64,000 bases of DNA from Lepisosteus oculatus (lineage: Eukaryota > Chordata > Actinopteri > Semionotiformes > Lepisosteidae), in contig NC_090706.1 of NCBI RefSeq assembly GCF_040954835.1, forward strand, positions 40,185,148-40,249,147, read 5' to 3'. Each line of letters starts with the position of its first letter. Position 1 is the first letter of the stretch. A model generated the notes under the pieces. The model was not told the origin of the DNA and searched no databases. It saw only the letters and a program-made list of their open reading frames with translations. A program made the position numbers and the translations under genes. This document shows, in pieces, positions 12,791 to 39,978 of the stretch.

Positions 12791-13889
12791 ATTAAATTCT
12801 ACATTTTTAGCTATGTAAAAGTTCCAGATTTCTGTTGGCATGTTTCATTGCCCCCCTGCAGTGTGCAGGACTGGACTGATCTTCAAGCTCAGTGTTTTCC
12901 TTCCCGCAGTCGGTTTCTCCTGCTTGCGTTAGGAAAACTTAAATTTTACAAGCTAAAGAAATAAACACCTGGAAATGAATATCAGTCTTACTGTTTCAGC
13001 TCTTCCCTTGCCCATGGGGTAAGAGGTAAGTGGGTTCATGTTTGAATTTTCCTAAGAAACGCTTGCCCTGTGTGGGAATGAATCGCACTCTGCTCCTGCT
13101 CGTGGCTCTTAAGAGACGATCCGAGATGCACAAAAACGTTACCAGCACACGGTAGTGAAAATAAATCATATCTTTGTCAGTCCTACACTTTTTTTTAAAA
13201 TGTACAGATCATCATTAAAACTCAGGTAATGTAAAGTAACATTCAAGCACTTTTCTAAAAAAATGGCTCAGCTTAGCCCTTTAAAAATTGTCTTCACACG
13301 TTTGGACCCTTAAGAAAGCAATTTGTTTTAAGTTTTCACTGGTAAAAATTAAAAAAAAGCAGAGAGAACTGCACTTTCATTTGATGCCCTTCACCAGTTC
13401 AAGGCTGCATCTTTGTGTGTCATACTAATAGAAAGCACAATTCCCTTGAGAGGAAACTTAACGTTTCCGCTCCAGCCTGGCACCATTAACATCATTTACA
13501 CTAAACTTTACCTGAACGTGTGGATTGCTAAGGAGACTGTGGGATTGTAACGCTATAAGCAGTTCTTAATTGGCAGTTTTTAAAGCAGGTTTATATGTGC
13601 TCTCAGATAGTTACTCAGGTAAAATACTTATCCGAGTCATGTTGACCCTTCTAGCCAATGAAGTCTCTCTCTGACATGGCCTAGAGAGGGTGGCTGATCT
13701 AGTAGCTAAGAAAAATATTAAAGTTTCTCCATACAAGTCCTAAGCTTCCTAACCTCTTCATTGCTTAACCTGTAAAACTGGTGCTGCTGTATCTGCTGAT
13801 GCCTAGTTGTGCCCCCAGAGTTTGTAAGTTACCTTTGAATGAAGTATCTGCTGAATTAGTGTTTGGCAGCCAGGTTACGTGATGAACCG

Positions 13890-14136
13890 CTCTGCTGCCT
13901 CACATCCCTAGGATCCCCAATTTCAGTTTTGGAGTATGGCTCTCCAGGTGCTCTAATTTTCTTCCTACCTCCCAAAGACATGCTGGCTATGTGATTCGGA
14001 CTGTCCGGATCAAGTCCATCACAGTCCGCAGCTCGTGTGTTCTGTCCCAGGTGCAGTCCTGTCTTGTGCTCTCTATTTCTGGGTTCGGCTCTGGGTCGCT
14101 ATGAGCTAGTGGCCTTCAAATAATGGATAGATGGGA
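13890..14136 (+). repeat. SINE remnant (tRNA-SINE body)
   Basis: It contains the body 'ctccaggtgctctaattttc', 'cctcccaaagacatgctgg' and a terminal 'aataatggatagatgg'. These match in order the body of the better preserved SINE at 17.5 kb and generic fish tRNA-SINEs. It is diverged and truncated. Confidence 0.6.
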
Positions 14137-17100
14137 TATTATTAATAATATTGACTTAAATGTTGTTTAATCCCCGTGAGCTTCTAACTGAGAAATGGCT
14201 ACTGGTGTGTTTTAGGTTTCGGGCGTGTCTGCATGATGATTGGATCTTTATAATTCAGCTGAAGCTCCTTCTTTGGGCTGTCGCACTTATAATCCAGTCT
14301 TTGTCTAGTGGTGCTTTACATGAACTTCACTTCGCTGCCCTAATTATCCATATCTATCTAATGCTATGGTAATATGAATGAAATATGTATCTAGATCAAT
14401 TGCATGGGAATTAATATAGGACACGAAACTAGGGCAAACTACATGTAGATGGCAGCGAGCGGTGCAAAACGGTCAACTCTCTTTCAGAAACATTCGATTG
14501 GGCATGACTTGCTCTCTGATTCCGAAGTCGAAAACCGGCAGCTGAGTACAACTGTTTTGGTTTTTAACCTTTGTATTTTGAAGGGGTATTTAAATGCACA
14601 GCGCTCGGTTTTCTCTGAATCCCATTGTGGTCGAGAACGTGTTTTGTCGTGCAAAAACAATCCTTAAAAAATTACCATCTAGGTACAGTATATGGCATTT
14701 GGAAAAGGTTTTTTTTTTGTTTGCAAGTTAATACCTGTGTGAAAGGGTTTTCATTAAGTCAGGCATTGTTATCTGATTTGTGCTTAATTTCCTCATGGGT
14801 ACAAATCTAAATGTATTTATTTGACTCTCCAGATTTGGAACACATCCTTTGTGCCAAGCATTTGTAAATGAAGTGGCAGAAATTCACCTTTTCCGTCATG
14901 TCTGTGCTTGAAATGTCACCATCTTTAAAAGCACTGAAAGCAATTCCTCCCTTTATATGCTCCTGCAAGGTAGTTTACCTAGCAGGTTTGGACTAATGTT
15001 TATTTCATCACTTTTTTTTCCACCGTTGAAACAGGATGCCCTTCTAAGTACGAGCACACTCAAGCCCTTAGGCTCCTCCTGGGATCTGTTGTTGCCACAG
15101 TGTGAAATCCCAAAACAGTTTGCTGGACAAGAGCCAAGCTGTCACAGATGTAAAGAGTTGCTTTAGGTCAATATTCTAGGACACTGGTGTGGATAATTAA
15201 CATGTCTTAAATCCCCTTTTGGCACATCATGTAGAAAAATGAATATGTAAGTCGTGTTTCTGAATTGTTCTCTTAATTATCCAGTATTCTCCATAGTTAT
15301 GCCAGTTACTTCAGTTGCCAGGCAACTATGTCTTCAGAGGCTCGGGATGGTTTTGTTCTTTCAAGCCTGTTCCCTGTGTAAGCTCTGTCATGTTTCTCTC
15401 TCTCTCTACAGCTTATTAAATTTCCAGATCTTTCAAGGATGCTTTCCTCTGTGTGTAGGTGTCATCTCAGAGCCTTTCTCTGTGGAATGTTCTGTGTTTC
15501 TGAATGCAGGGGTCTTTTTTGTCACTCTGCTGAAAGGTTTGTGTGCTGGGGAAAAAGAGGCTTTGTGTTCAGTGACCTCGTACCTTTGACCTGGTGTTTC
15601 TGGAGTGGATTCTGTGCCCCTGCTGTCCATTTTCAGCCCCCCTCTATTTCCGCTGTGCCCCCACACCTGTTGGCTGCAGTTCTGGGGGAACGAATCTCTC
15701 GTGTATTTCTATTCATTTACAAAATTGTGAACCATCTCTCCGTTCTGATTTTTTTTAAATTGATGTGCAAACGGTAAACTCTGCCACTGCACTACATTGA
15801 GCAGCTCATTGTTTTTAGTTAAAATCATGTCTTTTATCTCTGCACTTTAGCAACAGCATCTGTCTGTGCAGCTAATTGTCTCTCATTGTGCAAGTGCTCA
15901 TAACAAATGTTGAATGTTTGGTACAAGAGTATCTTCCTTTTGTTTAGCAAGTTCCTCAGGATTCATTTTTTTAATCAGTGTAATCTGAACCTGGTTTGTG
16001 GTTTTAAAATGTATCATCTGCGAAAAATAAGCTCTTTAGGAGCTGAGGTAAAACTAGTCAGGCACTTTGTGACAGCACCTACCGTGTCATTGAAATATTT
16101 TTTTATTGGTCTCTGTTTCGGGAGTGTGTTTGTGAAATTTAAACTAAAAATTGTTGTAATAAAAAGCTACCATGTGTCAGAAATAAAGAGTTTGTACAGA
16201 GACCTGCTTGTAAAATGAATGACGCATACCTGTTTACACTGATAAGAAATTTCAAAAGAGACTTTCATAGTTAAACATGAAACAATATCAGCTAGTTTTG
16301 TATTCTTTGTCATTGATAAAAATATAGAGGAAGTCTTACATTAGGACTTTGCTGTATTTTAGGAGAACAGATCATATGGGTATCAGATCTTTAGTCTTAC
16401 TAAATTAATAGGTACTGTAAGTACTAAAATTAGAATCAGCCTTTTATCAGCTAATGGCACACGGTACATTTGTTCATTGCTGACCAAGTAAAGATATTTA
16501 TTTATATTGAGAATGTGTGTTGCTAGTCCTAAGTGGTCAGAGGTCACTCTTGTTAACACAAACAATAACTTGCTTTTGTGCATGGATGTAATTTAATACT
16601 TGTTTGCTGTTTTTGAGGTTATTATACATTGTCTTCTTCATTTTCCCTTTGGTTTTCTTTTTTGTTGCAACCTGTTATGATGAAAGTCTGTTGCACACAA
16701 GGTGGTAGGAGACAGGGACTTTCCTGTAGCTGTCGTGTGAGAGACAGTGTGTATTTATTGCACTTTGCTATCTGGGCTCCTGGTCTGTTATTTTCTTTTT
16801 TGTAGACTTCTGAAAGCTGTGAATTTAAAAATTGGATTCTGTGCATCAACCAGCATTGTACATATTCACCAGCACTAAACATGTTTTGTAGTTTCAAAGC
16901 AAATATATATATATAAAGTGTTTTTTCTTGTACACTGTGTGCTGTCTTCATTTCCCGTTCTTTAACACAAAAGGCGTAATGCAAAGTCCTTGTACAATCT
17001 CTCGTACCAAAAAACATAGTAGAAGCCAAAGATAGAAAAGGATCTTCTCGCAACTGTTAAAAAGTGCATGAACTGAAAAAAGTAATACAACCATAAAAAT

Positions 17101-17490
17101 GAAAAAAAAAAACTTTAATGATTAAATTACAGTAAGTAAAGACCTTTAAATATAACCACTGTGGGTAAGATGATATGACAGCTTTACAAGTCATAACTTC
17201 TGTCTCCTGTGCTTGAAAGTTAAGGAAAATATTAGTTGATTTTAAAGTGATTTTAAATCATGATTGTTCTGTAGCTTTTCGACCATAATTAGCAGGATCC
17301 TGAACTGCATTTCCACTGCTGCAGCAATATTCACTACTAGACCTGCAGAGTCAGTGTCTTCTGGTTTTCATTTGACCAGAGTGACTTATTTCAATGAATT
17401 ATTGACCTGGGGTTATAGTTCTCCGGGGCTGAGGGTAACTCCTGTAATGAGTTAGATACAGAGGTAAGGGTAGAGGTCAAGCTATGTAGT

Positions 17491-17990
17491 CCAGGGTAGC
17501 ACGGTGGTGCAGTGATTAGTATCACTGCGTTGCAGAACTGGTGTCCTGGGTTCAATTCTTGTGATGCCATGGAGTTTGTGTGTTCTTAATATGTTGGCAT
17601 GGGTGTCCTCTGGGTGCTCCAGTTTCCTCCCACAATCTGAGTGGTAGGTTAATCAACTTCTGGGAAAATTGGCCCTGGTGTGTGTGTCTGCCCTGTGCAG
17701 TGGACTGGCATCTTGTCCAGGGTGTGCGTCCGCCCCGCAGTGGACTGGCGTCTTGTCCAGGGTGTGCTTCCGCCCCGCAGTGGACTGGCGTCTTGTCCAG
17801 GGTGTGCGTCCGCCCCGCAGTGGACTGGCGTCTTGTCCAGGGTGTGCTTCCGCCCCGCAGTGGACTGGCGTCTTGTCCAGGGTGTGCGTCCGCCCCGCAG
17901 TGGACTGGAGTCTTGTCCAGGGTGTGCGTCCGCCCCGCAGTGGACTGGAGTCTTGTCCAGGGTGTGCTTCATTTGGACTGGTTAATACTG
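17491..17990 (+). repeat. tRNA-derived SINE with expanded tail
   Basis: The head 'agcacggtggtgcagtgatt' is a tRNA-like A-box region. A B-box-like 'gggttcaattc' lies at about 17548-17558. The body follows with 'ctgggtgctccagtttcctcccac'-type sequence. The tail 'tggactggcatcttgtccag' is the L2-like 3' end shared with many fish SINEs and with the copy at 29.1 kb. Here the tail is amplified in tandem from 17701. Confidence 0.8.
17701..17970 (+). repeat. 40-bp minisatellite inside the SINE tail
   Basis: Units start at 17701, 17741, 17781, 17821, 17861, 17901 and 17941; the seventh is partial. Each begins tggactgg and contains tcttgtccagggtgtgc followed by a GC-rich linker. Units differ at a G/T site ('gcgtcc' or 'gcttcc') and at 'ggca', 'ggcg' or 'ggag'. 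The unit is not a multiple of three and has few stop codons, so it gives spurious open frames on both strands. Confidence 0.95.
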
Positions 17991-18099
17991 AGATTCAGCA
18001 TCAGGGTAAGTAAATGTTGGCAGAGGGAGAGTGACACTTAAAACCACAGGCTGAGTGATGGTTTTCGGCCTTAAGTTTTTTTTAAACCTTTTATTTGGA

Positions 18100-18330
18100 A
18101 GCACGTGAAATGGAACACCTTCAGCACAGGGGTGGCTAGTGGAATCTCTGTGGACCTGAATTGAATACAGAGCAGGGGGCTCTCCTTTACCCAAAGGACT
18201 GTGGGAGTGTGGAACAAGCTGCCCAGCCATGCTGTTGAACCTTCAGTACGCAGCTGGGTGAGGTCAATGAAGTTCTAACGACCTAACGAGCTCGCGTGCT
18301 GAATGGCTCCTCTCATTCGTAACCTTTCTC
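18100..18330 (+). repeat. LINE-derived dispersed repeat, plus orientation
   Basis: The segment includes 'gtgggagtgtggaacaagct' and 'gcccagccatgctgttgaa', the same block seen in reverse at 12.4 kb and 59.2 kb. It ends in 'gaatggctcctctcattcgt', which parallels the end of the 60.4 kb copy. Confidence 0.65.
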
Positions 18331-19017
18331 TGCTCTAATGAGCGTCCCATGAGGTCTCCTGCTGTAGGCAGGGAAAGGGAGACTCGACTCCACAGCTGGA
18401 GGTGCCATGCTGCAGGTTATATGTGTCTGTTCAGAGCAGCAGGTATGTTTTATCCCCGGAGAGATGGGAGCAGGTGTTCAATTGGTTCCTCTGTGCCATT
18501 AATGACCTGATCAAGCTCGTTAAGAGCAGATTAGCAACGAACGACCGCAGAAAACCAGGGTTGTGTTGGACCGTAGTATTTCCATAAATAAAAACATACC
18601 CAATAAGAGCAATCTGAAATATACAAATGATCCTATATCCTTTTAAAACAAATGTCTACATTTAGAGTGAGACTGATGAAAACTGGGGACTTGCAGGGCC
18701 CTGATCCCAGCTGCTCCTCTAACTAATAACTAATAACACAGCAGTGATGGTGGCCATTTCTGTCGATGAAAAATAGAAAAATGCCACTTACATAAAGCTC
18801 AAAGCACTTGCTCCGTTTATATATTAAACAGGTTTATTTAATTTGAATTAGCTTAGCATTTGAGGTGCAAATCCTAGAATTCTGACGCTGTTGAAATCAG
18901 TGGTCTGCTAGATGTGCCCTTTAAGTGTTACAGCACCGGCGATAACAATCTTTGATTTAACCGGATAAGTTAGCCTGGAACATATTTTTCAAAAACGTGT
19001 CTATAGCTGAAAATACA

Positions 19018-19259
19018 CTCCGGGGCCGTCGGATACATTCCGGTCAGGGCCCGACACTCGCCCGTTCACCTTCCCGTTTTCCCCACACGACGGCGCTGTG
19101 CGCCCCCAGGGCTGTGTCCCTGTGCCGCGCTTGTCTTGCCGAGCGGGGTGTCAGTCGTCGGCAGGAAGTGGGGAGCCGGTCCAGGAAACAGCTCTGGCGC
19201 GGAGGCTGGAGGCGTGCTGGGGGCTGGGAGAGAGCGTGAACTGGGAAACCGGACGGAAA
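19018..19259 (+). promoter_or_regulatory. rars1: CpG-rich promoter and 5' UTR of rars1
   Basis: GC and CpG content rise sharply from about 19018 against an AT-rich flank and stay high to the start codon. No TATA box is evident. An ETS-type motif, gcaggaagtg, lies at 19161-19170. This is the usual design of a housekeeping promoter. No ATG lies between the start of the island and the assigned start codon at 19260. The transcription start cannot be placed. Confidence 0.6.
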
Positions 19260-34863
<15,604 letters not shown>

Positions 34864-34935
34864 CGACGCTGACGGGCCAGCACACCAGATCGATGCCTCT
34901 GCCATCCCTGTCACTTTCTATTTTATTGTGTCTTA

Positions 34936-34941
34936 AATAAA
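34936..34941 (+). terminator. rars1: rars1 poly(A) signal AATAAA
   Basis: A canonical AATAAA starts 73 bases past the stop codon, followed by a GT-rich stretch (gctctgtgtgtaactgt, about 34964-34980). The 3' UTR would be only about 100 bases, typical of housekeeping synthetase genes. Confidence 0.85.
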
Positions 34942-35227
34942 GGAACAGCTTGGCACTGTACCGGCTCTGTGTGTAACTGTCACATTCCTAACGAGAGATT
35001 GAGGAACTGCAGGAAAACCTGCCAAAACTGCAATAACGCTGACTCGGCCGGCAGCTGTCCAGTGCTGTACGCATCAGGGTTGATTAGAAGCTGACGTGTG
35101 TGGCTGACCCGCCGTTCATGCAGCACGCCTGCCATTGTGCAGAGAGAGACCCGGGGTTAACTGGGTGTCTGGCTCAGCTCCCGCGGACGAGTGAACGACG
35201 CTGTGCAGAGCTCGGCTTCGTTTCTAG

Positions 35228-35347
35228 GCCCAAACCTGACACAGACCTGCTGGCAGCTCAAGAGAGATGTCAAACCCATGATGCACGAGCTGAAACTGAT
35301 CAGCTTGGGTATGCCCAATCTGCACTGGCTTGAAGAGCCGGTAACAG
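35228..35347 (+). other. Unassigned exon-like block, 120 bp, phase 1-1
   Basis: A pyrimidine-rich acceptor (tttctag, 35221-35227) and a good donor (acag/gtatgt, 35344-35353) bracket 120 bases. They are open in one frame that starts with two bases and ends with one, so the block is symmetric and could be skipped or included without a frame shift. The predicted peptide includes TCWQLKRDVKPMMHELKL and GMPNLHWLEEPV. I do not recognise the family. It lies about 280 bases past the rars1 poly(A) signal. It could be an exon of an unrecognised transcript or a coincidence. Confidence 0.3.
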
Positions 35348-38319
35348 GTATGTTAATGTGTAAACAGCTTCACTGACGCGTCTGAACGCACGAATGGCGC
35401 ATCTGCGTGTGGCAGAGACTCGGCGAGAGTGGCACTGAAGTGCTGTCCCTGCTGTACCTCCATGCCAGCGCGGATCGCTTTTGGGGAGACCGGGGTGAAG
35501 GTGACATGAGGGTACATCCCAAGCGGGTCCGTGTTCTGAGCTGCACAGAGCTTCCTTTTTCAAGTTTGTGCCCGCCGAGAGATGCTGCGAGGGGAATCTA
35601 ATCTCCGTGGAAATGCAGGTACAGAAACAGCCTTTGGTTGCGGCACGAGAGGCATCGTCTCGCCAGCCCGGGGAGCTGGTGCTGCCCGCTTGTCTGACCC
35701 TGAGTGAGCCTCAGCAATGAGATGTCCGGGGAAGGTAAGCCTTTGCTTTTCAAGTGAAAAAATATTCACATATTAATACTCCCACCCTGCATTTTGTAAG
35801 TGACTTGATTATGTTTTCACAGGATTGGTTGACAGTAGTTTAAATTTGGATTAGTATCCCTGTTGTGCATTTTCCAACAGGACATAGTCCTAGAATATGG
35901 CATTTAGGCTTTTTCTCTGCTATGTCCTTAATGCACTCTGATCTTATGAAATCTGCTCCCCACTTTTACCCGCCTTCTGAAATCACTTTGGGAAATACTC
36001 CTGCATTTAAAGTTCTGCTGAGAAAAGTTAGTGATCCGAATCTGCTGTGTTTTGGAGAAACAAGAAAGCAACAGACTTCCTCTAGTGTAAGACTCCTGAG
36101 AAGATGGAGTGTTTTGCCACAAGCAAATGAGACAAAAATGCAACAAATCTTGAGCTTTTCTCCAGGGACATCATTTCTTGCGTATTAATATGAAAGGTGA
36201 AATTCTCAGTTGTCTAAAGCTGTTAGAATAGTTTGCGATTCCCGGATGTATCCTAATTTGACTCTTTACGTCTAATTTGACATTGAGTTTGCCTTGGAGA
36301 TATTTCTAAAAAAGGCACAGTTTTTGCATGTTTAATGAGGCTTTTGTAGAGATAAACACTTCTTAATAAAAAAACTTGAGCCTGTCATGTAAGGAAGAAA
36401 CTGAAGGATAGATATGTGATAGAGGATTTGTATTGTTAGTGTAATTAGCCTTTCAGTGTATGTAGAGGGTAAGGAGGAAGGAATTTCAGTGGACAAAGAG
36501 CACAGATACATTGGGCTTGTACACTTGCAGTCAAAACACATCTCCCAACTTGCAGATCTCTCCACTAGTCAGAGTTGAAATCTGTACTCGCATAGTCCTT
36601 GCATGCACTTTAAAAGTGAATAAAATTGCAATGATAAACGGGACTCCTCCTTGCTCATTTGCAAACTATGAAGATTTTGGTTTTGTCCAAGATGTCTTTA
36701 CTTTTCCATAATTCCTTTAATCTACATGCTGGACCGAGAGTGTTCTGCAAATGAGTTTCTCCTCTTGTTGAAATAAGATGGCTGCTCTATTAATTAAGCT
36801 GATAGTGTAATTCATGGCTTTTTTTTACCCTTGAGGGATTTCTAATCAATACAAGAGAAGGAATAATTAGTCCATCCCAACAATTCCTCGGCATCATGGA
36901 CAGAGTAATTATTCTTGTGATGGTATCACAATTGCACCTGTTGGAAAATGCTGTTAGTTATTTTGTGTTGAAGAGAAAGATAATTTTCATTATCTGTTGA
37001 GGGATTAAAGCTGAAACTTCATGGGCTGCAAAGTGCCCATTAATGATATTAATCTTTGAGAGGCAGGATTTAATTCCTTACCTGGTTGACAGACAGGTAA
37101 GCGAGACGTTGATAAATTGGGTTTGTAAATACCGGGAGACATGTAATGACTTTATGTGCAGTAGTGTTTGTATCTCATTTTACGCAATATATGTGCCAGT
37201 TGAATATATGCATGAGTCTTTGGAAACTAATTAGATTCAATTTCAATCTTTTGTTTTAGCATTTGTTCTGTTTAATGTCACATGCAAAATAATGTGGCTC
37301 TTTTTTTAACTAATCTTTACTGAATATTGTTAAAACCCAAAGTTGAATGTCCTTATCTGTGGAGAATGTTATTCATCACCTGTCATGTATGATATCCCTG
37401 CTTCTAGGGCATCATTTATGGGACAGGACCTTACAAGAAAGAGAAAAGCATTTTCCCTGCAGTACTTACGCAGCCATGGCAAAATTGTGAGTTTCTGCCT
37501 GCTGATGTTCATTGAGCAATAGCAGACATTTGGCAAGGTGTGTTTATGTCCACTCAATAAACCACCCAGCGTTGTTGCAGCTGTATCTGATAACTCAATG
37601 TCGGTTATTTTAGTAGGCTTAACAGAGAATCATTTACAGTGAAAGAGAAGAAGCAGTTTGATTCTCAGTGATATTCCTGCCATTTCCATTTAAAGTTTCC
37701 ATGGTAAGATTATTGCTTTATTTTTCCTAGCCACAGTTCACTTTGCTTATTGGATGTGAAGTTTATCTCTTTGGGGCTTGTAAAAATGAAATAATTGACA
37801 TTGCATTGGACACTGAATTAAATTGTCTGGGAGGCCTGGGCTGGGAAATCTAGCTTTTGCTGGGCTTGGTGAAGCTTTCTATATTTACGTCTGATTAACA
37901 CCCACACGCAGGGTCCTCAGACAGTCGATCAGCTGCACCGTCAGTTCTGATGGATGTTCGTTTTACTCCAGAAGAGGCTGTTTGTTTTCACAACTGCTTC
38001 CACCTGCGGCTCTTCTGTATGGAGCTACTTAATATAATTCTGCTGTTGCAACCATCTTGGTTGTTTTATTGCAAGGGAGTTTAAATAAAAGTTGAAACCC
38101 TTTCAAAAGACATTAACATTTCACTTTATCCCTTTATGTGCTGGAACATTTTCAAATGTTTTAAGGCTACAGCTTTATTTCAGTGTGTATTTATCTTGGC
38201 ATAGCTAACATACAGTAATATATATATATCACCCGGGGGATAGATGAAAAGAACAAAGATTATCGTAGAGCGATTTACCTACAACATGGCTGAAAATGAG
38301 TGTACTGTTTATAGGAGTT

Positions 38320-38372
38320 CTTCAGGTGGGGAGCTGCGTCAGCATGCGTAGGCTGCAGAGGAACAGGTAATA
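38320..38372 (+). repeat. Fragment of the 63.4-kb element family
   Basis: The segment 'ggggagctgcgtcagcatgc' plus 'gtaggctgcagaggaacagg' and 'taataggtt' matches 63333-63380 ('ggggagctgcatcagcatgc', 'gtagtctgcaaaggaacaag'). Only the outer flank and the first bases of the arm are present. Confidence 0.65.
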
Positions 38373-39081
38373 GGTTCCTGGACTGGCCTGTGTTTTTACC
38401 TTTTTTCTAGTGGGGAAACTACACCAAAAGTGAAACTTTTAGGGAAATTAAAATAGGATATATTGTTTATTTTGTGACATGAAATTAGTTTGGCCTTTTA
38501 AAAAAAATGCTGTAAAAGTGTCGTCAATCCGCCTTCGTGTTTGTGAGACCTCTGTGAGGGCACAGGCCGCAAAGCTCCGGTCACACAAATTCCCAGGGGA
38601 GTTTGAGACTATTTACCATGATCAATTAAATCAGGTGTGCTTTGGTAGCAAATCAATTAATCAATGAGAAGTAATCGAATGTACTATTAATTAAATGAAA
38701 ATCACAAATCATGTTTTTTATTTAGAAAATTGACCATTCAAATACACAAACCTCCACTTACAAGTTGTAGCAGTATAAATAATTATTTAGACCCATTCTA
38801 AGAAACACAAGGGAGATGTATGTTAATAGAAATATTAAGTTAAAATACATTAATCCACTCAACCTATAAAAATACAGATTCATCCAGGTTTTTATTAGAA
38901 GGCACTAGTGTGTTACTGTTAATATTTTCCTTTTTTGTTTTGCAGTAACATTCTGTAGCTGATCTGTCTGATTCAGTCTTTTTAGAATCTGTCTGGCAGC
39001 CACACATACAAGATTAAAATAAAATCCTTTACAGTCTTATTACAGTATCTCTTACAATTTTTCACAATCAGATATTATGGC

Positions 39082-39087
39082 TTTATT
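39082..39087 (-). terminator. Candidate distal poly(A) signal of the DLC-family gene
   Basis: TTTATT on the plus strand is AATAAA on the minus strand, about 890 bases past the stop codon. Another candidate is at 39793-39798, about 185 bases past the stop. Use of either is not shown by the sequence. Confidence 0.3.
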
Positions 39088-39792
39088 ATTTTATTAAATA
39101 TATGCTCACAATTCCAAATTAAGCACTGAAACCATGAACATATTAGAGTTCCCATTGAATGCACAGCTTGGTATGTATATGTACAGTATACAGTTTTTTT
39201 AAATTGCAATTCCGTACAAATTTTGAAAAATAGACTTTTTTTACATATATTACAAAGCGACCCATGAATGATTCTCTCATTTTAACTTTTAAAGTTAATG
39301 TCTGGTATTAACATTACATCATGCAGGTATAAACTGGTATGTGTGAGGAATCTGGTGATTGTGTAGGATCATTGAAATATCAGGAAAAAAAACGTGAAAG
39401 TCAGAAGGATAAGGTGTCTGCCCTGACCTGCTTAATACAGAGCAGGGCTGACGATGTTCCCCAAAATTATCCAACTGCATTGAAGACAACTAGAAAAATT
39501 ATGCCTTGCTTCTAATAAACAACACCAAAAGCATTCTTCAGAAAAGCAAATTCTGTGTCACAAATTTCCTCCCAAGAGGAAACATGGACCAACATGCCTA
39601 TGGAGCTGTCACAAAACCTTTATTTAGGTCCAAAAGTTCCCTTGAAAATGTAGGAATAGATAGAAATCCTTTGGTATAAGTAGATATTCCTTTATGCTGT
39701 AGATGTTCCTTGTTTGTATGATGATACATCCTGTACTGCTTGCTCTACAACAGTTCATCTGCCAATCATCATTTTTTGCCTACTCGCTAAAA

Positions 39793-39798
39793 TTTATT
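39793..39798 (-). terminator. Candidate proximal poly(A) signal of the DLC-family gene
   Basis: AATAAA on the minus strand, about 185 bases past the stop codon at 39979-39981. Confidence 0.35.
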
Positions 39799-39912
39799 AT
39801 TTTTAAATGACTATAATTGATTTTTTTTGGCCATTCCATTCTGAAGAAAACAGAGATCCCATTTGCGCTTGTGGCAGTTTTGGGATCTCCAGAGTATTTT
39901 GATCATAAAGTG

Positions 39913-39930
39913 CTCTCTCTCTCTCTCTCT
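39913..39930. repeat. (CT)n microsatellite
   Basis: Nine CT units, in the 3' UTR of the minus-strand gene just past its stop codon, giving (GA)n in the transcript. Confidence 0.85.
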
Positions 39931-39978
39931 CCTTCCCGTTCTTTAAAACTGTGACCCTTGCTTCAGCTGAGGTCGTCA

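Larger units (their letters stand above)
11064..16190 (+). other. wwc1: wwc1 3' UTR and following spacer
   Basis: The wwc1 stop codon is at 11061-11063. No further coding sequence of any recognised family follows before rars1. Poly(A) signals AATAAA occur at 12960-12965, 13160-13165, 16158-16163 and 16182-16187. The closely spaced last pair could be the distal end of a 3' UTR of about 5 kb, but I cannot tell which site is used. The stretch contains a LINE-like repeat near 12.3-12.8 kb and a SINE remnant near 14 kb, so a shorter UTR is also possible. Confidence 0.35.
35348..39792. other. Gene-poor spacer between convergent rars1 and the DLC-family gene
   Basis: No exon of a known family was found on either strand. 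From about 36.2 kb to 39.1 kb the sequence is AT-rich and mostly non-repetitive, with several TAATTA or TTAATTA cores (for example at about 36790 and 36865). Part of the right end may be 3' UTR of the minus-strand gene. One partial repeat lies at 38.3 kb. Confidence 0.5.

Noticed and set aside
17540..17565. B-box-like sequence as a functional tRNA gene
   Set aside because: It lacks a complete cloverleaf and is followed by SINE body and tail, so it is the tRNA-derived head of a SINE.
17580..18041. Long open frames in several frames on both strands with repeated peptides (for example SGLASCPGCASAPQ)
   Set aside because: They are produced by a 40-bp tandem unit with few stop codons that cycles through all frames. 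The array is the amplified tail of a SINE, not a repeat protein.
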